A stretch of 22,190 nucleotides of DNA from CAYTIB01 sp964437725 (GTDB lineage Bacteria > UBA8248 > JACPRG01 > G963555815): positions 1-22,190 of the forward strand of contig CAYTIB010000096.1 in the NCBI GenBank assembly GCA_964437725.1, given 5' to 3'. Position 1 is the first letter of the stretch. Each line of letters opens with the position of its first letter. A program made the translations under genes and the position numbers. Under the pieces are notes generated by a model. The model was not told the origin of the DNA, made no database searches, and saw nothing but the letters and a program-made list of their open reading frames with translations. Shown piece by piece: positions 8,564 through 15,988 of the stretch.

Positions 8564-8591
8564 TTGACTTAAGAATAATTTCCTAAATAAT
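8564..8591 (+). promoter_or_regulatory. Predicted sigma70-type promoter of the DsrE-like gene
   Basis: TTGACT at 8564-8569 and AATAAT at 8586-8591, each 5 of 6 to consensus, separated by 16 bases in an AT-rich stretch. The start codon at 8663 is about 65 bases from the expected transcription start, and a GGAG ribosome site sits seven bases before it. The element lies in the 226-base divergent gap between rodZ and this gene. Prediction from sequence only. Confidence 0.5.
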
Positions 8592-8662
8592 AGCTCTTCA
8601 AAAACAACGAAAATTGAGCTCCAATTGGATCCATTAATCTCTACATTCAGCGGAGAACAAAG

Positions 8663-9040
8663 ATGAAAATAGCTTATGTATTCGCAACTGATAACGCCAC
8701 CACATACAAATTATCAACTATGATATTGCCACAATTAGAACAGGGCATACATGGGCCACAGATAATTGGCATGATGTTTTTCGACGATAACATTTTTGCC
8801 CTCCGAAAAGGAGATCCTGTAGGGGAACGCCTGGCGAAAATAGCAAAAGACCAAAATATGCTTCTCATGGTTTGTGACCAGTGTGCAGTTCGCAGAAATC
8901 TTGCAGAGGGAACCTTTGATCAATGCGGAACGGGGCAAGTCAAAGCCGCTGGGCTTGTGGACGGTGTCGTTGCCGGATGCTTTCCCCAGTTATATGAAGC
9001 TCTTGGTAGCAACCCTCCCGATCAGGTGATCACGCTCTAA
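8663..9040 (+). CDS. DsrE/F-like small protein with CxxC motif (SaoD-like)
   Basis: A 125-residue protein with the fold signature of the DsrE/DsrF family: MKIAYVFATD at the N-terminus, a central GMMFFDDNIFALRKGDP segment, the CDQC motif (Cys71, Cys74), further cysteines at 88 and 106 (AGCFP), and a C-terminal PPDQVITL. From memory this arrangement, including that C-terminus, matches DsrE-related proteins named SaoD, found in sets of sulfur/selenium-linked genes in anaerobes; I cannot verify this by search. DsrE-family proteins carry sulfur on a cysteine or bind thiols. Here it stands alone: no other such gene is visible nearby. Start ATG has GGAG seven bases upstream. Family membership is fairly safe, function is not. 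Confidence 0.72.
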   Translation: MKIAYVFATDNATTYKLSTMILPQLEQGIHGPQIIGMMFFDDNIFALRKGDPVGERLAKIAKDQNMLLMVCDQCAVRRNLAEGTFDQCGTGQVKAAGLVDGVVAGCFPQLYEALGSNPPDQVITL

Positions 9041-9453
9041 ATTTTGCATCTGATCGAAAATTGGGAATTTGTGAGTGTGCAGAAACCGATAGAATTCCTG
9101 CCTAGCGCGGCGATTGTCTGAAAGCGCTAGGCAGGAATAACACCTTTAGTTTTGAAGAGAAGAGGTTAAGAAATTAATCTTATTACATAAGATGTTGCTT
9201 CTGAAGCGTATACACTAACGCAGGAGGAGGCAGCTCCCTAAGTTGGGCTCTAAATTATCTTTTCCATGCCAGGTCCTACTCTCTGAAAAGCTCCTAGAAC
9301 TTCGGGACCGGTAACCCTCGATCCGAACCTGGGTTTCCCCTGAATGCAAATCGAAACTAAAAAGGGGAGCACGGGAAACAATTGACAGGAGAGTGCTTCT
9401 TTGGATGTTCCAAAACCATACTCATTCAGCAAATAGCACGGACGAGTCTCTGA
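9041..9453. other. 413-base convergent intergenic region
   Basis: This lies between the ends of the DsrE-like gene (plus) and the dinG-like gene (minus). It contains the long hairpin at 9094-9138. An open frame of 60 codons on the minus strand (9250-9432) shows no family I recognise and no ribosome site, so I do not call it. A shorter weak inverted repeat (TCCCCT near 9334 and AGGGGA near 9362) is also present. No tRNA or small-RNA family is recognisable. Confidence 0.6.
9094..9138. repeat. Perfect 15-bp inverted repeat (hairpin) between convergent genes
   Basis: ATTCCTGCCTAGCGC at 9094-9108 and its exact complement GCGCTAGGCAGGAAT at 9124-9138, with a 15-base loop. It starts 54 bases after the DsrE-like stop. 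No run of T follows on either strand (AACACC on the plus strand), so it is not a textbook intrinsic terminator, although a bidirectional terminator or an RNA-stability structure is plausible at a convergent junction. A mobile palindromic repeat is the other option. Confidence 0.7.
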
Positions 9454-11493
9454 CTAAGCTTCTTCTGCCCCCATCTGGAGCAAAGAGCGAGAAATCTCCT
9501 TTAAGTTGTCCATACTGTCCGCCACCGGCCAGGGAGGCAAACCCTCCAGGAAGGCTTGGCCATAAGATCGAGTGTGAAGACGCGAATCCAAGACCGCTAG
9601 AACGCCTCGGTCCGTCCGGCTGCGGATCAATCGGCCAAGTCCTTGCCTCAGCGCAAGAACCGCCCGAGGTATCTGGTAGGTTAAAAAGGCATCATACCCC
9701 TCGGCTACAATAGCTTCGGAACGAGCTTCCACCAGTGGATCGCCAGGGCTGGAAAATGGTAGTTTGTCATTGATTACACAACTTAGGGCATCCCCCTGTA
9801 CATCTACACCCTGCCAAAAACTAGCCGTAGCAAATAACACAGAGGATCGGTCCCGGCGAAACTCTTCCAACAGTAGTGCACGAGAATCTTCTCCTTGGAT
9901 TAAGACCCGGTGTGGAATACGATCTTTAAGTCGAGCGTGAACGAATCGCATGTTTCGATAGCTTGTGAACAACACAAACGCACGCCCTTCACAAAACCGC
10001 AAAAGCGACTCAATAAGAGGGCAAATATCTTCTGACCATTTCGAAGTGTTCGGCTCAACAGACATTCTTGGAATAAACAAAACAGCCTGCCGGCTGTGAT
10101 CAAATGGTGAGGGAAGGATGAGTTCAGCAACTCGATCTAATCCCAGGCGTTCCCGTATATAATCGAAAGACTCTCCTGAACTCAGCGTTGCCGAAGTCAG
10201 CACTGCACCACGGACTCGATCGAACAATTCTTCCCGTAATATATTACTCAAGTCTATAGGGGAAGCAGACACGGAAGCACTCTCCCCCCGCAATTGTATC
10301 CAAGTAACGTAAGATGGATCTTCCATACGCATCATAAATTCAATATCGGAGGCAATATCCCCCGCACGACGGGCAATGGCTTTTAGTCCTTCAGGACTTG
10401 CTTGCTCCGCCGCACGCCCGAGTCCTTTCAGTGCAGAAACCAGAGATTCCGTCGCACTCACCAAAGTAGCCGAAATCTCCTCTGAACGGAGACGACGGCG
10501 ATCTGCCGCTGCTTCTCGCTGAGAACGGATCCCATCATTAACATGTCCACCTCCTCTTCCACCCCGACTCACTGCCATACCCAACCGCGGCGCATCAACC
10601 ATTAGTGTGGAGAAAAACCTATCCGAACATCTGGTAAGCAAAGACAGACAATCTGCAACTTCAGTCCCATGACCTACAGATTCACGTAAGGCACTCCTGG
10701 CTAAATCATCTATGCGGTTGCGGCTGACCGTAAATCCGAAGTAATCCGTTGCAATATCCTCAAGTGCATGAGCCTCATCGAAGATAACGGCTGCGTAAGA
10801 AGGTAAAATCCCTACGGAAAAATCTCCACCCCCACGAAGACGAAGGTTGAGATCGGAAAAAAAGAGATGGTGGTTCACAATAACAACGTCAGATGCTGCG
10901 GCTTCCTGTCGGGCACGGTGGATGAAAGATTCCCCAGATTCCGAACATAAAGCAGGGTTACACAAATCAGATGAACAGCAAATGTCTCGCCAAATCTCAA
11001 AGTCTTCAGGCACCCCCGAGACTTCGGCTACATCTCCTGTAGTAGTTTTCTCCGCCCATTTCTGTACTTTTTCAAACAGCCGGATTTCCTCACGTTCTTG
11101 AAAAACCGGATTTTGGAGAAACTGTCGATAACGCCTTAGGCAAAGATAATTATGTCGTCCCTTTAGAACACAAACATGGAAAGCTTGGCCCAAGCATTTT
11201 TCAAGAATCGGTAGGTCTTTGTGGAGGATTTGATCCTGGAGAGTCCGAGTCCCCGTGGAAATGATCACACGCTGTCCCAAGAGAACAGCAGGGGCCAGAC
11301 AAGCTAACGTTTTTCCGGTTCCCGGCTCTGCTTCTACGAGAAGACGGCCCCCTTCTTTTAGCACATCGGCTATCGCCGCAGCCATTTCCACTTGTGCAGG
11401 TCGATGCTCATACTCTGGCAAAGAGCGGGACAGAAACCCAGCGGGGCTAAATAACTCCTCCGCTAGGCGCTCACCATAGGTGGGTTCAGCCAT
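9454..11493 (-). CDS. dinG: DinG/YoaA-type iron-sulfur ATP-dependent DNA helicase
   Basis: A 679-residue superfamily 2 helicase of the XPD/DinG type. Motifs seen: a Q-like region (YEHRPAQVEMAAAIADVL), Walker A EAEPGTGKT at about 54-62, motif Ia STGTRTLQDQ, the cluster-domain cysteines (NYLC, then CCSSDLCNPALC), VIVNHHLFFSDL, the DEAH box in VIFDEAHALED, and C-terminal motifs including LFTSYRNM, FATASFWQGVDVQG and RQGLGRLIRS. The family unwinds DNA at forks, R-loops and damage, 5' to 3'. ATG 11493 is chosen; a TTG at 11511 would add six residues. It follows aroF after about 40 bases on the same strand, probably one transcript, without functional link that I can see. Whether it is orthologous to DinG or YoaA is not resolvable here. 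Confidence 0.9.
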   Translation of the reverse strand: MAEPTYGERLAEELFSPAGFLSRSLPEYEHRPAQVEMAAAIADVLKEGGRLLVEAEPGTGKTLACLAPAVLLGQRVIISTGTRTLQDQILHKDLPILEKCLGQAFHVCVLKGRHNYLCLRRYRQFLQNPVFQEREEIRLFEKVQKWAEKTTTGDVAEVSGVPEDFEIWRDICCSSDLCNPALCSESGESFIHRARQEAAASDVVIVNHHLFFSDLNLRLRGGGDFSVGILPSYAAVIFDEAHALEDIATDYFGFTVSRNRIDDLARSALRESVGHGTEVADCLSLLTRCSDRFFSTLMVDAPRLGMAVSRGGRGGGHVNDGIRSQREAAADRRRLRSEEISATLVSATESLVSALKGLGRAAEQASPEGLKAIARRAGDIASDIEFMMRMEDPSYVTWIQLRGESASVSASPIDLSNILREELFDRVRGAVLTSATLSSGESFDYIRERLGLDRVAELILPSPFDHSRQAVLFIPRMSVEPNTSKWSEDICPLIESLLRFCEGRAFVLFTSYRNMRFVHARLKDRIPHRVLIQGEDSRALLLEEFRRDRSSVLFATASFWQGVDVQGDALSCVINDKLPFSSPGDPLVEARSEAIVAEGYDAFLTYQIPRAVLALRQGLGRLIRSRTDRGVLAVLDSRLHTRSYGQAFLEGLPPWPVADSMDNLKEISRSLLQMGAEEA

Positions 11494-11532
11494 CGCAAAG
11501 ACCCCGCACAAATGTGGGACAGGGAAAAGGGG

Positions 11533-12549
11533 CTATAACGAACGGCCCGCTGCCGCGATAAAGGGAACGAGATCCTTCATGAGCTGAGTAAAATTTTTAG
11601 GTTTCAGTGATTGCCCACCATCAGACATGGCTTCAGCCGGATTGCTGTGCACCTCAATCATCAAACCGTCTGCTCCTGCAGCGATGGCCGCGCGCGCCAA
11701 GATATTTACTAAACGCCAATTCCCGGAAGCATGACTGGGATCCACAAATACGGGAAGATGGGTCTCCGCTTGGAGAACTGGAACCGCTGAGATATCTAGG
11801 GTGTTTCTAGTAGCGGTTTCAAATGTCCTAATACCTCGCTCACACAAAATAACTCGAGGATTCCCCTCAGAGAGAACGTACTCGGCCGACATTAGGAACT
11901 CTTCCAGTGTAGTCATCATTCCACGCTTCAGGAACACAGGCCTTGAAGCCTGACCCACTCGTTTGAGCAACGAGAAATTCTGGACGTTCCGTGCCCCAAT
12001 TTGGAAAACATCAGCGTAGCGCTCAACAAGATCGACATCCTCTGGGTTCATCACCTCAGTAACAATGGGAAGCCCAGTCTCTTCGCGGGCCTCAGCAAGG
12101 TATTTTAGACCCTCCTCACCTAATCCCTGGAAGCTGTATGGTGAAGTGCGGGGCTTGAAAGCACCCCCTCGCAACATTGTGGCACCTGAACGTTTGATTT
12201 CATCGGCGACCCCTAAGATCTGCTCTCGGCTTTCGACCGAACAGGGCCCTGCAACAACCGCTATTGTTTCCCCACCCACAGATGTCCCGTCAAAACTGAT
12301 TACAGACCGGTCCGGGTGAACTTGGGTCGAAGCTAACTTATATGGTTTGAGAATCGGGACAACATTTTCAACTCCCCCCATAACATCTAGCGCCTGAAGC
12401 TGACTTTTTCCACGCTCATCGCCCACGGCGCCGATAACCGTTCGTTCTACGCCGTCTATTATGTGAGGGCGGTAACTCATCTCTTCAATCCTTTTCACCA
12501 CTGCTTCAATTTCCTCGCGAGTGGCACCCGCTTTCATAACAATAATCAT
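11533..12549 (-). CDS. aroF: 3-deoxy-7-phosphoheptulonate (DAHP) synthase, ferredoxin-like-domain type
   Basis: A 338-residue enzyme catalysing the first step of the shikimate pathway, condensation of phosphoenolpyruvate with erythrose 4-phosphate. An N-terminal ferredoxin-like regulatory domain (about 1-70: MIIVMKAGATREEIEAVVKR; GVERTVIGAVGDERG; VVPILKPYKLAS) precedes the barrel with AVVAGPCSVES, LRGGAFKPRTSPYSFQGLG, QIGARNVQNFSLL, KRGMMTTLEEF, RGIRTFE and FVDPSHASGNW. This is the Thermotoga-like type in which the extra domain mediates feedback inhibition by aromatic amino acids. ATG 12549 matches the usual family start; TTG 12552 is one codon upstream, and GGGGAG serves either. Its 205-base leader carries the predicted promoter, inverted repeat and competing hairpins listed separately. 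The aroE of the same pathway, 4 kb away, is broken. Confidence 0.95.
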   Translation of the reverse strand: MIIVMKAGATREEIEAVVKRIEEMSYRPHIIDGVERTVIGAVGDERGKSQLQALDVMGGVENVVPILKPYKLASTQVHPDRSVISFDGTSVGGETIAVVAGPCSVESREQILGVADEIKRSGATMLRGGAFKPRTSPYSFQGLGEEGLKYLAEAREETGLPIVTEVMNPEDVDLVERYADVFQIGARNVQNFSLLKRVGQASRPVFLKRGMMTTLEEFLMSAEYVLSEGNPRVILCERGIRTFETATRNTLDISAVPVLQAETHLPVFVDPSHASGNWRLVNILARAAIAAGADGLMIEVHSNPAEAMSDGGQSLKPKNFTQLMKDLVPFIAAAGRSL

Positions 12550-12572
12550 CAAGACGTCTCCCCAACACGAAA

Positions 12573-12674
12573 GAAGCCGCGGAATCGATCCCGCGGCTTC
12601 CTAGTTTACCCTGGTAAAGGCCGCGGGACCGTTTCCCCACCCGCAACCTGGAATTATTCCCACGTAGCGGGTGG
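12573..12674 (-). promoter_or_regulatory. Structured leader of aroF with mutually exclusive hairpins (candidate attenuator)
   Basis: Read on the minus strand, four elements occur in order. CCACCCGC (12674-12667) pairs exactly with GCGGGTGG (12644-12637). Segment A, TCCCGCGGC (12628-12620), is exactly complementary to segment B, GCCGCGGGA (12597-12589). A small hairpin (12618-12605) sits between A and B. GAAGCCGCGG (12600-12591), overlapping B, is exactly complementary to segment C, CCGCGGCTTC (12582-12573). A:B (9 bp) and B:C (10 bp) cannot form together. B:C is followed by CTTCTTTCG, only a weak T-run, and ends 23 bases before the aroF start, so it could act on elongation or on the ribosome site. 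I see no convincing leader peptide rich in aromatic codons and no exact T-box motif. Confidence 0.5.
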
Positions 12675-12764
12675 ACTACCGGAAACCTCCAAAATAAAAT
12701 CGCAACCTTAGCAAACTAGTACACACCACCTGGAACCCCCTTGTCGTATTTTCGGGTCAAGATG

Positions 12765-12793
12765 TTTTTAGGTTCTAAGTTTCGCCATGTCAA
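12765..12793 (-). promoter_or_regulatory. aroF: Predicted sigma70-type promoter of aroF
   Basis: On the minus strand TTGACA (12793-12788, 6 of 6 to consensus) is followed after 17 bases by TAAAAA (12770-12765, 4 of 6). Transcription would begin near 12757, giving a leader of about 205 bases that contains the competing hairpins. An inverted repeat brackets the -35 element. Confidence 0.5.
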
Positions 12794-12807
12794 GAACATT
12801 TAGAACC
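12771..12807. promoter_or_regulatory. 8-bp inverted repeat bracketing the aroF -35 element (candidate operator)
   Basis: GGTTCTAA at 12771-12778 and TTAGAACC at 12800-12807 are exact complements separated by 21 bases, with the -35 box between them and the -10 box directly adjoining. Half-site centres are 29 bases apart, nearly three helical turns. The position would suit a repressor of aroF, perhaps one responding to aromatic amino acids. No regulator gene is visible in this window. Confidence 0.35.
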
Positions 12808-12943
12808 TTGAGGTGAATATAGCAAAGAACTTAGAGAAAATGGGGGTACCGCTTTGACCAGACATTTCGAGGCTGTTAAATTCTTAGTGCATGGATATGA
12901 GCAACGTATGGTGTCAATGGTAAAGCGCAAAAATTGGAAGAAA

Positions 12944-13579
12944 ATGACGGCGAAAAACCCCCTGAAAGGATTTCATCAGAAAACCGTCCTGCTTGTGGTA
13001 GCTCTGGTCTTGGGATCCTGCTCCGCGAAGGCTGACTTCCCACGCCTTTGGGGGGGAGCCAACCACGAAACGGGTCCCGAAAGGGACCTCAATGCCCTCC
13101 GAGATGCTTTGAACTGGGGTCGGACCAATGCACAAACTGCTGAAAAAGCTCTGGATGCTTATTACACTTTTGAACACTCCTCTCACCGTGTACGTGTTTG
13201 CACACAATGGAGTCGTCTGGCACGTCACGCAGCAACACGAAAAAGAATGTCTCTCGACCCAGACCCAAAAGTAATAGGACAAATCCTTAAGGATTCCTCT
13301 CTTTTGATCAAACTGCTCAAGCGTGGTTTCCATAAAACCTTGATTCGTCACTCGAATATGGCTCTTACCCAAGGGGGACGGAAAACCTATCCTTCTTCAC
13401 TTCAACGGGGCAAACCCCAGCCGCTAAAAAAAAGAGGGCGAATCGTAGCCTACGAGGCCGAGATAAAAGGAACATTTCCACTAAAAGAGATTAATACAAA
13501 AAAATCCGTCATCCTAAGCATCCAAATGTACGACGGTGATAATCTGAGATTCAAGATTCCAATTTGGCGGCTGAAGTAA
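12944..13579 (+). CDS. Predicted lipoprotein of unknown function
   Basis: A 211-residue protein from ATG 12944; the frame is open from 12854 and earlier ATGs at 12908 and 12920 exist, so the start is uncertain. Residues 14-26 (TVLLVVALVLGSC) form a hydrophobic segment ending in a lipobox with Cys26, predicting export and lipidation. The mature part is basic, starts with ADFPRLWGGANHETGPERDL, contains helical stretches with one further Cys (RVCTQWSRLARHAATRKR), and ends in a likely beta region (VILSIQMYDGDNLRFKIPIW). I recognise no family. It is followed after 57 bases by the exported FGE-like gene on the same strand, so the two may act together outside the cytoplasmic membrane. Upstream (12553-12943) lies only the aroF control region. 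Confidence 0.6.
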   Translation: MTAKNPLKGFHQKTVLLVVALVLGSCSAKADFPRLWGGANHETGPERDLNALRDALNWGRTNAQTAEKALDAYYTFEHSSHRVRVCTQWSRLARHAATRKRMSLDPDPKVIGQILKDSSLLIKLLKRGFHKTLIRHSNMALTQGGRKTYPSSLQRGKPQPLKKRGRIVAYEAEIKGTFPLKEINTKKSVILSIQMYDGDNLRFKIPIWRLK

Positions 13580-13636
13580 GGAGAAGAGGGGCAAGCTCGA
13601 ATGCAGGACAAGAGCGATTAAATGGAAGGACGTATC

Positions 13637-14530
13637 ATGAATCTAATAAACGGACGAAAAAAGAATCTTTGGTGCGTGCTAGTTGCGACTCTGCTCGCAA
13701 CTTTGACAATAAAGTCAGTTCCTGTTTACTCAGGGGGTGGTAGTAGAGCTGAGATGGTTCTAATCCCTGCTGGGAAATTCATCATGGGCAGCACTCCCGA
13801 AGAAAGAGAATACGGCTACAAGCTAGACAAACACCTGCACAATAGTTCGGTAACTCGCCAAAACAAATCATTCGAAATTGAGCACAGACAAGAAGTTACA
13901 CTTTCAACATACTGGATTGATAAGTATTTGGTCACCAATGCGGACTATCAGGAGTTCGTGAATGCTACAGGACGTCCTGCTCCGTTTGTTACTCGAAGCA
14001 CATGGTCAAGTTATGGAATAACTCAGAAATATGCAGCTACAAAACGTTTTCTTTGGCGGGAAGGACAATACCCCCCCGGCCGAGCCGCTCACCCTGTAGT
14101 TCTGGTTTCTCATGCCGATTCAACAGCCTATTGCAATTGGAGGGCTCGTCGAGAGGGACGCAAATTAGGTCTACCTACGGAAGCTGAGTGGGAAAAAGCA
14201 GCCCGTGGAGAAAACGGGAGGTTTTTCCCTTGGGGAAATGAGTTTGATCCGGATCGCCTAAACAGCTACGACGGAGGCCCCTACGACACCGTCCCGGTTG
14301 GCAGATATCCATCCGGTGCCGCTCCTTACGATGGTTTGGATATGGCGGGGATGGTTGACGAGTGGACAACAACGCACGCTGAATGGGACGAGAAGCTTCA
14401 CGTTGTAAAAGGTGGATCGTGGGTCGACCTTCCTGGGGTTACACGCTCGGCAGCCAGACGCGGACACCCGGCGGAACTCAGGCACATCCTGATCGGTTTC
14501 CGCTGTGCCGGACCACATTCTGGAAACTGA
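13637..14530 (+). CDS. Exported FGE/sulfatase-modifying-factor-fold protein without catalytic cysteines
   Basis: A 297-residue protein. Residues 7-27 form a signal peptide or anchor (RKKNLWCVLVATLLATLTIK). The rest follows the formylglycine-generating-enzyme (SUMF1) fold: MVLIPAGKFIMGSTPEERE (40-58), YWIDKYLVTNADYQEFVNATG, HPVVLVSHADSTAYCNWR, GLPTEAEWEKAARGENGRFF, PWGNEFD, GMVDEW, VKGGSW and IGFRCA. In true FGE two cysteines follow GGSW; here these positions read VDLPGVTRSAARRG, so formylglycine formation is not expected. Many proteins with this fold bind ligands or catalyse other reactions. ATG 13637 is preferred because AAGGA lies six bases upstream; an ATG at 13622 is in frame. No sulfatase gene is nearby. 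The neighbouring lipoprotein is its likeliest partner. Confidence 0.82.
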   Translation: MNLINGRKKNLWCVLVATLLATLTIKSVPVYSGGGSRAEMVLIPAGKFIMGSTPEEREYGYKLDKHLHNSSVTRQNKSFEIEHRQEVTLSTYWIDKYLVTNADYQEFVNATGRPAPFVTRSTWSSYGITQKYAATKRFLWREGQYPPGRAAHPVVLVSHADSTAYCNWRARREGRKLGLPTEAEWEKAARGENGRFFPWGNEFDPDRLNSYDGGPYDTVPVGRYPSGAAPYDGLDMAGMVDEWTTTHAEWDEKLHVVKGGSWVDLPGVTRSAARRGHPAELRHILIGFRCAGPHSGN

Positions 14531-14604
14531 GGATTGCTAACACAAAGCATATTTAAAGGGATAAATATTGGCTCCCACTCGATCAATAAGGACCAGTCTA
14601 AAAC

Positions 14605-15945
14605 GTGACTCTTTATGACACCGTGATCTCCGGCGGCATGGTAGTGACTCCCGAAGGGCAAGAAAAGCTAGACATCGGTGTACAAGGGAGCATTATCACG
14701 GCTATCGATAAACCTGGAAGTTTAAACAGCCGCAGGTACATCAAGGCTGAAAACCTAACGATTCTGCCAGGACTCGTTGACGTTCACGTCCATCTGCGTG
14801 ACCCAGGCTTCACCCACAAGGAAGATTTTTTATCAGGCACCGCTGAGGCGGCTGCGGGAGGTATTACAACTGTCATCGCGCAGCCCAACACCAATCCACC
14901 GATCACAGACGCACAATCTTTAGTTACTGTTCGCAAGTTGGGCGAAGGAAGGGCCTATGTAGATTTCGGAATCTCGGGACTATGTATCCCCGGTGAAAGC
15001 AATAATATTGCTGCGATGGCTAAAGCAGGAGCGGCGAGCGTCGAAATTCTGATGGCTGACGGACCAGTAATTTTCAGCACTGAGACAGACATCCACTATG
15101 CACTTGTAGCTGCCCAAGAGACTGGTATTCCGGCTGCCATCTATGCAGTTGACCAAAACCTAGCGATACAGTTTCAAGAGTCGGTTAACAAGCGAACAGA
15201 TCCCAAAGCTCAAGCAGATTCCCGTCCCAATATTACTGAAGCTTCGGCCATTCAAAAGGTTCTCAATATGGTCAAAAAAACCAAGATTCCGGTATCTTTT
15301 CGACAAGTCAGCACAAGGGAGGGAATCGAATTCCTACGGTCCGCTAAAGAGTCTGGAATGGATGTTAGGGTTGAAGTAAATCCACAACATCTTTTTTTGA
15401 CTAAAGCCGATCTAGTCTCCCAAGGACCTTTTGCCTCAGTTTATCCACCTTTGAGGGAATTAGAGGACACAGTAGAGCTTTGGGCCGCTATCCTGGATGG
15501 CACCGTAGATTGGATCGGAACCGATCATGCTCCCCACGCGCTAGAGGAAAAAGAGTCCGGCCATCAAAATATCTTCGACGCGCCAGGCGGACTACCCGGA
15601 CTACGTACATTACTTCCTCTATTAATCAACGCAGTCAACTGTGGACAAATTGATTTAACCCGGGTTGTGGAGATACTCTGTTCCGTGCCGGCAAAACTTT
15701 TCGGATTCCCAAGAAAAGGTAAAATCGAAATAGGCGCGGATGCAGATCTCGTTATTGTCGATCTAAATCTCGAGAAAAAACCGGTGGAACGGCCTATTTA
15801 TTCCAAGGCAAAGACGACCCCTTACGATCACCTTTCTCTCAAGGGCTGGCCAGTACGTACACTTCTTGGAGGGACAACAATTGCAGTGGACGGTCAGATC
15901 CAGAACCACCCTATAGGCCGATTCATCCGTCCATCGGAACACTGA
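14605..15945 (+). CDS. Dihydroorotase/hydantoinase-like amidohydrolase with incomplete metal site
   Basis: A 446-residue cyclic amidohydrolase. It has the N-terminal beta domain, DVHVHLRDPG (His61, His63, Arg65), HKEDFLSGTAEAAAGGITTV, PNTNPP, GTDHAPH (Asp307) and the C-terminal GKIEIGADADLVIVD, closest to type I dihydroorotase. In that family the second metal also needs a bridging acid in (F/S)DDG and two histidines in DHCED-like and HVST contexts. Here those positions read MADG (Ala151), IYAVD (Tyr180) and RQVST (Gln234), and the substrate-site His of TPHHL is Gln261. Only the first metal site seems intact, so ordinary dihydroorotase activity is doubtful. The start is GTG at 14605 (MTLYDTVISGG, the family start); AAGGA lies 12 bases away. 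The racemase-like gene follows after 43 bases and is likely co-transcribed. Confidence 0.85.
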   Translation: MTLYDTVISGGMVVTPEGQEKLDIGVQGSIITAIDKPGSLNSRRYIKAENLTILPGLVDVHVHLRDPGFTHKEDFLSGTAEAAAGGITTVIAQPNTNPPITDAQSLVTVRKLGEGRAYVDFGISGLCIPGESNNIAAMAKAGAASVEILMADGPVIFSTETDIHYALVAAQETGIPAAIYAVDQNLAIQFQESVNKRTDPKAQADSRPNITEASAIQKVLNMVKKTKIPVSFRQVSTREGIEFLRSAKESGMDVRVEVNPQHLFLTKADLVSQGPFASVYPPLRELEDTVELWAAILDGTVDWIGTDHAPHALEEKESGHQNIFDAPGGLPGLRTLLPLLINAVNCGQIDLTRVVEILCSVPAKLFGFPRKGKIEIGADADLVIVDLNLEKKPVERPIYSKAKTTPYDHLSLKGWPVRTLLGGTTIAVDGQIQNHPIGRFIRPSEH

Positions 15946-15988
15946 CTAATCCGAGAGTTCATATCGTGTAGATCCTTCAGGGGAAATA

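Noticed and set aside
9094..9138. Integron attC site
   Set aside because: The hairpin lacks the RYYYAAC/GTTRRRY ends and there is no cassette or integrase context.
9285..9340. tRNA-like T-loop (GGTTCGGAT on the minus strand)
   Set aside because: The flanking five bases do not pair and no acceptor, D or anticodon arms can be drawn.
9250..9432. 60-codon open frame in the convergent gap
   Set aside because: No ribosome site, no recognised family and no neighbour on which to couple.
12553..12674. T-box riboswitch upstream of aroF
   Set aside because: GGGTGG and CCGCGG occur in order but are separated by extra bases; the contiguous TGGNACCGCG element is absent and I cannot identify a specifier loop.
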